NCBI GenBank assembly: GCA_029555925.1
Contig: JAKPQU010000599.1
Coordinates: 1-18,144 of the forward strand
Origin: Bacillota bacterium
GTDB taxonomy: Bacteria; Eremiobacterota; SpSt-956; JAKJGF01
Direction of reading: 5' to 3'
DNA length: 18,144 nt
The notes under the pieces were generated by a model that worked only from the letters and a program-made list of their open reading frames with translations, was not told where the DNA came from and did no database searches. This document shows, one piece after another, positions 13,430 through 18,144 of this stretch; the first letter of the stretch is position 1; each line of letters opens with the position of its first letter. Position numbers and translations under genes: made by a program.

Positions 13430-14113
13430 CATCACTTTCATAGAAATACTGAAAATTTCTTCCACTACATCATTCACACTTTTATCTGTACAATCAACCT
13501 CTATTGCATCAGAAGCCTTCATAAGAGGGGAATCTTTTCTTGTAGAATCGATAAAATCTCTTCTTTTTATTTCCTCCAGAACTGCATCAAAGGTAATAAT
13601 TTCACCTTTATCTAAAAGTTCCGCATGTCTTCGTCTTGCTCTTTCTTCCTGTGAGGCAGTAAGGAATATTTTAACCTCACTGTCAGGTATAACCACAGTA
13701 GTTATATCTCTGCCTGCCATGATAATGCCTTTATTTTTTGCCATATGTTGCTGAAGTTCTACAAGTATTTTTCGAAGAGAACTTATGGAGGAAACTAAAG
13801 ACACATTCTGACGAACCGATGGCTCTGTTAAATGTCCTGTAACATCGGTATCATCAAGAAACACTGCATAGCCTGAAGAATTGTTTTCCTGAGGGATTAT
13901 TTCAATTTTTGTATTTTTCGCCATACATGAAATTTTCTCCTCATTGAGAGGGTCTATACCGCATATTAAAGCCTTCCAGGTAATGGCTCTGTACATAGCC
14001 CCTGTATCTATATAGGCATATTTCATCTTTTTTGCAAGCAATCTTGCCACTGACGTTTTACCTGAAGCAACAGGGCCATCTATGGCAATATTTATCTTTT
14101 TCAATTTTCCCAC
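13415..14113 (-). CDS. cmk: Cytidylate kinase
   Basis: Phosphorylates CMP and dCMP with ATP; nucleotide salvage after RNA and phospholipid turnover. Length 232 aa. P-loop GPVASGKTS (13-21), YIDTGAMYRA (34-43) for CMP binding, AGRDITTVVIPD (133-144), the lid region ARRRHAELL (159-167), and RKDSPLMKASDAIEVDCT (192-209) are all standard. The listed start is GTG at 14113 with no good SD. A TTG at 14104 would give MKKINIAIDG, closer to the usual N-terminus, and has GGTGG 5 nt upstream, so it is a serious alternative. The C-terminal ERDA is encoded by heptamer repeat DNA. Confidence 0.96.
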   Translation of the reverse strand: MGKLKKINIAIDGPVASGKTSVARLLAKKMKYAYIDTGAMYRAITWKALICGIDPLNEEKISCMAKNTKIEIIPQENNSSGYAVFLDDTDVTGHLTEPSVRQNVSLVSSISSLRKILVELQQHMAKNKGIIMAGRDITTVVIPDSEVKIFLTASQEERARRRHAELLDKGEIITFDAVLEEIKRRDFIDSTRKDSPLMKASDAIEVDCTDKSVNDVVEEIFSISMKVMERDA

Positions 14114-14130
14114 CGTTCTTTCATAAAATA

Positions 14131-14216
14131 AGTGAGTCGTGAGTCGCAGAGTTTTCGCCCATTACCGGTGAAAACACGCATTACGAATCATCTGTCACGC
14201 GTTACGCGTCACGAAA
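14131..14216. repeat. Composite heptamer block between M16 and cmk genes
   Basis: Two arrays: AGTGAGT-CGTGAGT-CGCAGAG at 14131-14151, and six in-phase units of CACGCGT/TACGCGT type at 14175-14216. Between and into them runs TACCGGTGAAAACACGCATTACG-like DNA (14163-14185) that recurs at 3392-3413 on the other strand. The array ends 4 bp from the M16 stop codon. Confidence 0.85.
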
Positions 14217-14220
14217 CACC

Positions 14221-15534
14221 TTACCTCTCCCCCTGAATGCCGTCAGGTCTTTTAGGTGATATGACAACAAAAACAGGGTTAGTAAGATATTCATTTGCTA
14301 CCCTTACAATATCTTCCTTTGTAACTTTCTGTATTAAGCCGGGATAATCCAGGTAATACTGGTAGCCTGTGCCGAGAATTTCATAAAGACCGAGATTATA
14401 GGCCTTGCTTCTGACAGTTTCTTCATTTATATAATACTGGCCTATTCTATAGGTTTTCATGATGTCAATTTCTTCATTTGTAATTTTCCCCTGTCTTATA
14501 TCTCTGACTTCATCGAGTATAGCTTTTCTGCTTTCATTTACTTTACCGGGAGTTGTGGCTATAAATGTGATCATACGTCCCGGCCCTATAGTAGGGGTCA
14601 TAAAAGAACCCAGGTCATAAGCAAGGCCTTTCTTTTCACGAAGTTTGACCCACATCCTGGAGTTCATACCCCCTCCTATAACCAGTTGAAGAACTTCCAT
14701 AGCAGGAAAATCAGGAGATAATATACTGGGAGCAGGATAACCAAGGAAAAACCATCCTGCATCACCGCCGCTGGCTCTGTAATCTTCACGCCAGAGAAGC
14801 GGTTTCGGTTCGTCAGGATTATTAAGAGCAGGAGGCGGACTGTCGGGTAAACCGGCAAAAGCTGCCTTTACTTTCTCTACAGTAGATTTAATCTCAACCT
14901 TACCTGCGATGGATACGACAATATTCTTTGGTACATAGTTTGCGCTATAAAATTTTATTATATCTTCTCTTGTAAGTTTCTCTATATTATCCCTTCCGCC
15001 CAGAGCAGGACGTCCATAGGGATGTCTCTGATAAAGTGTGGCATTGAACATATCGTTTAACCTGGCAAAAGGTCTGTTCTGCTGTTTTTCCATTTCAAGG
15101 AGAATATTCTGTTTTTCTTTGTCTATCTCTTCCTGAAGAAAAGCAGGATTCAGGATTATATCCGATATGATTTTAAGATCATTATCAAAATACTCGGAAG
15201 TGCTTACAATATAATATTCGGAATAATCCTGGTTACTTATTGCCTGAATTGTTCCGCCAAGGGATTCTATTTCCATATTTATATCTCTGGCACTTACAGT
15301 GTTTGTTCCTCTGAGCATTAAAGGAGTAATCAAACCACTGATACCGGACAGACTCTTTTCTTCATTCATTACACCTGTTTTTACAAAAACCTCTATGGCA
15401 GTAATATCCTCATCAACAGGCTGAATAAGAACAGTCAGACCGGATGGAAGTACTTCTTTATGAACCGATTCGACAGCAAAAGAACAGGTTAAAGAGAAAA
15501 TTATAAAAACTATGATAAAAAATGCTTTTTTCAA
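14221..15534 (-). CDS. Secreted M16 peptidase-like protein, non-catalytic partner
   Basis: M16B-family fold (two homologous halves) with an N-terminal signal peptide (Lys-Lys, then a hydrophobic stretch ending CSFA). The zinc site is absent: where the catalytic partner has HFYEH, this has GLITP (Gly73, Thr76, Pro77 counting from the upstream ATG). It retains the R/Y substrate-binding signature SR-(12)-Y in the C-terminal half (Arg299, Tyr312). This is the known pattern of M16B heterodimers, in which one subunit is catalytic and the other holds substrate. It follows the catalytic gene by a short gap. I choose the TTG at 15534 (437 aa) because AAAGGAG lies 8 nt upstream; an ATG at 15552 is in frame but has no SD. 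Confidence 0.9.
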   Translation of the reverse strand: MKKAFFIIVFIIFSLTCSFAVESVHKEVLPSGLTVLIQPVDEDITAIEVFVKTGVMNEEKSLSGISGLITPLMLRGTNTVSARDINMEIESLGGTIQAISNQDYSEYYIVSTSEYFDNDLKIISDIILNPAFLQEEIDKEKQNILLEMEKQQNRPFARLNDMFNATLYQRHPYGRPALGGRDNIEKLTREDIIKFYSANYVPKNIVVSIAGKVEIKSTVEKVKAAFAGLPDSPPPALNNPDEPKPLLWREDYRASGGDAGWFFLGYPAPSILSPDFPAMEVLQLVIGGGMNSRMWVKLREKKGLAYDLGSFMTPTIGPGRMITFIATTPGKVNESRKAILDEVRDIRQGKITNEEIDIMKTYRIGQYYINEETVRSKAYNLGLYEILGTGYQYYLDYPGLIQKVTKEDIVRVANEYLTNPVFVVISPKRPDGIQGER

Positions 15535-15542
15535 CAGTAAGA

Positions 15543-15549
15543 CTCCTTT
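15543..15549 (-). promoter_or_regulatory. Shine-Dalgarno supporting a TTG start for the second M16 gene
   Basis: AAAGGAG ends 8 nt before the TTG at 15534. It overlaps the competing upstream ATG (15550-15552), which itself lacks an SD. Confidence 0.7.
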
Positions 15550-15564
15550 CATAAGCAGTTCGGA

Positions 15565-16878
15565 CTATTTTAAAACCGATATTGTATAATTGCCTGATCC
15601 AAAGTATTTCTTTGCAACCCTCATTATATCCTCCTGAGTTACTTTGCGAATATTCTGAACATAGGTTTTTGAAAAATCTACATTATCGGCAAGTATTTCA
15701 TAATAACCATAGGTTCCTGCAAGACCGTCAGCAGTTTCATTTCCGAAGATATAACTGCTTTCAAGTAAAACTCTGGCTCTGTTCAATTCCTTTTCACTGA
15801 CAGGTTCTTCTGAAAGTTTTCTGAACTGTTCTTTGAGTTCTTCTTCAAGTAAAGGAATTTTATTTTTATCCGTAACTGCCCATACATAAAAAGGACTGGG
15901 GTAACGGCTTGTAAGATAAACAACCTGCAGTTCATCAGCCAGATTTTTTTCTTCTTTCAATTCTCTGACAAACCTGGAACTCTGTCCCCAGCCAAGTAAA
16001 AAAGCCATAACATCTACAGGACATATATCTTCAGGATTATCTAAAATCCCCGGGCCCTCAAATCCAAATATAACAGTTGCCTGAGGAAGTCCCATATCAT
16101 CCTGGGATCTGCGAATTTCATTAACCGGGTCATCAAGTGACACCTTGAAAGGAGGAACTGTGGCATTTTCAAATTTAGAGAAAATATCTTTAACCTGAGG
16201 AAGTACTTTGTCTGTCTCGAAATCACCTACTATAACAACACACATATTATTCGGTCTGTAATAACTTTTCTGATACTTTATAAAATCTTCTCTTGTTATG
16301 GATTTAACAGTATCTTCATAACCGATAACAGGCCATTTATAGGGATTTTTATTCATAAGTGTTCCGGCAAACATATCAAAAATATAATTTTCAGGATTAT
16401 TTACCGTGCTGTTAAGTTCTTCAAGAACTATACTTCTTTCCACTTCTATTTCCGTCGGGTCAAACTGTGTATTTATAACACCTTCAGCCAGCAATTTCAG
16501 AGCATCCATGGCATATTTTTTATTAACCACAAAATAATACTGGGTATAATCCTTTGATGTAACGGCATTTACCGTACCACCCCATTTTTCTATGGTGCGG
16601 TTTATCTCTCCTACTCTTACATCATTGGTACCTCTGAAAATCATATGTTCATAGAAATGTGAAATACCGCGGAGATTTTGGGGTTCGTATATTGCCCCGC
16701 ATCTGACCCATATATGAATCGATATTAAAGGATTATCATGTTTTTCATGGGTTAAAACTACAAGGCCGTTGTCAAAAACAGTGCGTTTCAATTTTGAACC
16801 AGGCATATCAGCCATTACGGTGCCTGTGAGGAAATACAAAAGGAAACAGATGAAGAAAATCTTATGGAATAACTTCAT
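15565..16878 (-). CDS. Secreted M16 family zinc metallopeptidase, catalytic subunit
   Basis: 437 aa with a signal peptide (1-23, cleavage likely after TVMA). The inverted zinc motif HFYEH lies at 74-78 and a downstream ligand Glu154 in VLEEL is 80 residues from the first His, the usual spacing. FRGTNDV (81-87) and NAVTSKDYTQYY (104-115) are typical of M16B. In the second half the R/Y pair is incomplete: Arg302 is present but the Tyr position is Asp315. That signature is intact in the next gene, so the two products probably form one enzyme in the envelope compartment. Substrate unknown; peptides or damaged exported proteins are plausible. The ATG has GGAG 9 nt upstream. The preceding terminator leaves the source of its transcript unclear. 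Confidence 0.94.
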   Translation of the reverse strand: MKLFHKIFFICFLLYFLTGTVMADMPGSKLKRTVFDNGLVVLTHEKHDNPLISIHIWVRCGAIYEPQNLRGISHFYEHMIFRGTNDVRVGEINRTIEKWGGTVNAVTSKDYTQYYFVVNKKYAMDALKLLAEGVINTQFDPTEIEVERSIVLEELNSTVNNPENYIFDMFAGTLMNKNPYKWPVIGYEDTVKSITREDFIKYQKSYYRPNNMCVVIVGDFETDKVLPQVKDIFSKFENATVPPFKVSLDDPVNEIRRSQDDMGLPQATVIFGFEGPGILDNPEDICPVDVMAFLLGWGQSSRFVRELKEEKNLADELQVVYLTSRYPSPFYVWAVTDKNKIPLLEEELKEQFRKLSEEPVSEKELNRARVLLESSYIFGNETADGLAGTYGYYEILADNVDFSKTYVQNIRKVTQEDIMRVAKKYFGSGNYTISVLK

Positions 16879-16905
16879 GGTCTTTCTCTCCTTTTTTAAG
16901 GATAA

Positions 16906-16939
16906 AATAAAATACCCGCTTTATGGCGGGTATTTTATT
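16906..16939 (-). terminator. Intrinsic terminator after tRNA-Glu
   Basis: A perfect 14-bp stem (16926-16939 with 16906-16919), 6-nt loop, GC-rich at the loop end, followed on the minus strand by a T-rich run. The A-rich other side makes it potentially bidirectional. It begins 1 nt after the tRNA-Glu 3' end and lies only 27 bp before the M16 start codon. Confidence 0.9.
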
Positions 16940-16940
16940 A

Positions 16941-17013
16941 TAGCCCCAGGGGAATTCGAATCCCCGTTACCGACGTGAGAGGCCGGCGTCCTAGGCCACT
17001 AGACGATGGGGCC
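16941..17013 (-). tRNA. tRNA-Glu (anticodon CUC)
   Basis: 73 nt, cloverleaf intact. The acceptor stem GGCCCCA pairs with TGGGGCT (G1-U72 wobble). The anticodon stem-loop is CCGGC-CTCTCAC-GTCGG with anticodon CTC, and the T-loop is TTCGAAT. CCA is not encoded. It reads GAG. It is the second gene of a two-tRNA transcript with tRNA-Gln. Confidence 0.96.
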
Positions 17014-17020
17014 ATGCTAC

Positions 17021-17091
17021 CTGCCAGTGGAGGACTCGAACCCCCACAAACAGATCCAGAGTCTGCTGTCCTACCATTAGACGAACTGGCA
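17021..17091 (-). tRNA. tRNA-Gln (anticodon CUG)
   Basis: 71 nt. Acceptor TGCCAGT pairs with ACTGGCA; U1-A72 is typical of bacterial tRNA-Gln. Anticodon loop CTCTGGA gives anticodon CTG, reading CAG. The T-arm contains GTTCGAGTC. CCA is not encoded. It is 7 nt upstream of tRNA-Glu and 14 nt or so downstream of the predicted start point. Confidence 0.96.
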
Positions 17092-17111
17092 TCAAAACTT
17101 AATTTCAATTG

Positions 17112-17140
17112 ATTATACAGAAAACTTTTATAAATGTCAA
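17112..17140 (-). promoter_or_regulatory. Consensus sigma-70 promoter of the tRNA pair
   Basis: Minus strand TTGACA (17135-17140) and TATAAT (17112-17117) with a 17-nt spacer, a perfect match to the housekeeping consensus. Start point near 17105, just before tRNA-Gln. Confidence 0.92.
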
Positions 17141-17165
17141 GAAATTTTAAAGTTTTTTTAGATTT

Positions 17166-18144
17166 CTATTTCATAAAAAAAATCATAGTTCCGTCAGGGC
17201 TTATACCATTTATATTATATTCCCTTAAAAGAATGTAAACTATATCTATTTTTTCCTGTAACATATCATCGGAACGATCCAGAATGATATTCTTTTTTTC
17301 TTTTTTATAAGTATATAAGCTTCTAAAATCTATATTAATAAAGGTATTGTCCAGAAAAACCTTTCCATGTTCACTTTCTTTTATAAACTTATATATTATA
17401 TTATAATCGTCTTTATAAAAAAACTCTGTCATAGACGGAATATTCAAAGCACACAATGTCTGTGTTTCATTATAATATATGGCACAGTGACAGGATAAAA
17501 TAAGAAGCTTTTCTTTTTGCTTCGTATGGTCCATCAAAAAGCCGGCATCTCTTGAAATTTTGGTAGGTACCTTTTCAATAATAGCTTCAATTTTATCTTT
17601 CACGGAAAAACATACTGAAGGAGTCTGAGACATCAAAATACACAAAAAAAATAGAAACCATGAAAGTAAAAATAAAGAAATTAATTTTAAAGATGTTCTG
17701 TTACGGAATATTCTATCTGTAAAAACAGTTAAAATCAATAAAGCCGGGTAAGAGACACCCGGTAAAGAGAGGTCATGACTTCTTCCCTGGAAATAAGTGA
17801 ATAATCCCAGACCAAGAACAGATAGAAATACGATTGAATAAACTGTTACGTCTTTTTCTTTATCAAAAAGGGAGCGGACGCCATAAGATAAACCTGTTAA
17901 ATATATTAATATTACCAGGTTCCACGGATGGATAATTTTCATAGGCTCCATGAAATAACCATATAAATAAAAAATACTTTGATATTTAAATGAACCGATA
18001 AATACAGGAAAACTTCCGTATCTCAATTTTATATAAAAAGCATATATAAATACTGTAACAATAAACATTATCCCCCCGGTAAGTAAATGTTTCAGTATTT
18101 TTTTCAAACCTCTTTTCAAATTGTTTTCTTTAAGTTCTTTATAA
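17166..18144 (-). CDS. Integral membrane protein, 5' end cut by the window edge (possible GT-C glycosyltransferase)
   Basis: The frame stays open to the window edge, upstream of the first possible start (TTG at 18119), so this is the C-terminal part of a longer protein. About five hydrophobic segments (near 14-30, 66-83, 92-110, 121-136, 143-163 counted from the TTG) precede a soluble C-terminal region of some 150 residues. FQGRSHD followed by a hydrophobic PALLIL segment recalls large polyprenyl-phosphate-dependent (GT-C) glycosyltransferases of the envelope, but no catalytic motif is in the visible part. It is visibly more AT-rich than its neighbours. It ends 25 bp before the tRNA promoter, with no heptamer repeats nearby. 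Function is not assigned. Confidence 0.75.
   Translation of the reverse strand, partial: YKELKENNLKRGLKKILKHLLTGGIMFIVTVFIYAFYIKLRYGSFPVFIGSFKYQSIFYLYGYFMEPMKIIHPWNLVILIYLTGLSYGVRSLFDKEKDVTVYSIVFLSVLGLGLFTYFQGRSHDLSLPGVSYPALLILTVFTDRIFRNRTSLKLISLFLLSWFLFFLCILMSQTPSVCFSVKDKIEAIIEKVPTKISRDAGFLMDHTKQKEKLLILSCHCAIYYNETQTLCALNIPSMTEFFYKDDYNIIYKFIKESEHGKVFLDNTFINIDFRSLYTYKKEKKNIILDRSDDMLQEKIDIVYILLREYNINGISPDGTMIFFMK

Noticed and set aside
14676..14858. Minus-strand frame overlapping the second M16 gene
   Set aside because: Out of frame with a conserved gene; no motif or SD.
16937..16942. Promoter for the M16 unit from TATAAT at the tRNA-Glu 3' end
   Set aside because: The corresponding -35 region lies in the T-arm and reads GGGGAT-like; no match to consensus.

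Overview
This window comes from a low-GC bacterial chromosome. Sixteen protein genes and two tRNA genes lie on the minus strand, so transcription runs from high to low coordinates. I cannot name the species. The gene order efp-accB-accC-nusB-...-ispA-dxs and cmk-ispH-DUF512-der-plsY resembles blocks known from Bacillota (Bacillus and Clostridia), but the usual folD-xseA-xseB and sporulation genes are absent. Two secreted M16 peptidases and a class A penicillin-binding protein show a cell with a peptidoglycan envelope. I see no rRNA, transposase, integrase, CRISPR or phage gene.

Layout in the direction of transcription: (1) 18144-17166, the C-terminal part of an AT-rich membrane protein cut by the window edge. 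(2) 17140-16906, a consensus sigma-70 promoter, tRNA-Gln(CUG), tRNA-Glu(CUC) and an intrinsic terminator. (3) 16878-9158, two M16 peptidases (one catalytic, one not), cmk, ispH, a PDZ/radical-SAM DUF512 protein, der and plsY. (4) 9098-15, a strong promoter, then efp, an accB-like gene, accC, nusB, a class A PBP, acylphosphatase, ispA and dxs.

The genes are mainly core functions. Dxs and IspH belong to the MEP isoprenoid pathway and IspA elongates its products, which include precursors of the undecaprenyl carrier that supplies lipid II to the PBP. AccB and AccC start fatty acid synthesis and PlsY uses its acyl products for phospholipid. EF-P, Der and NusB serve translation, ribosome assembly and rRNA transcription, and Cmk recycles CMP.

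Three things stand out. First, almost every intergenic gap longer than about 50 bp between the M16 genes and dxs holds degenerate tandem repeats with a strict 7-bp period, most sharing a TNAC core. Several run into the 3' ends of genes and supply the last codons or the stop. At the ispA end, a repeat unit is bracketed by a 19-bp direct duplication of the gene terminus. Second, the accB-like product has Asn where the biotin-accepting Lys should be. Third, NusB, IspA and Der depart from family length in specific loops.
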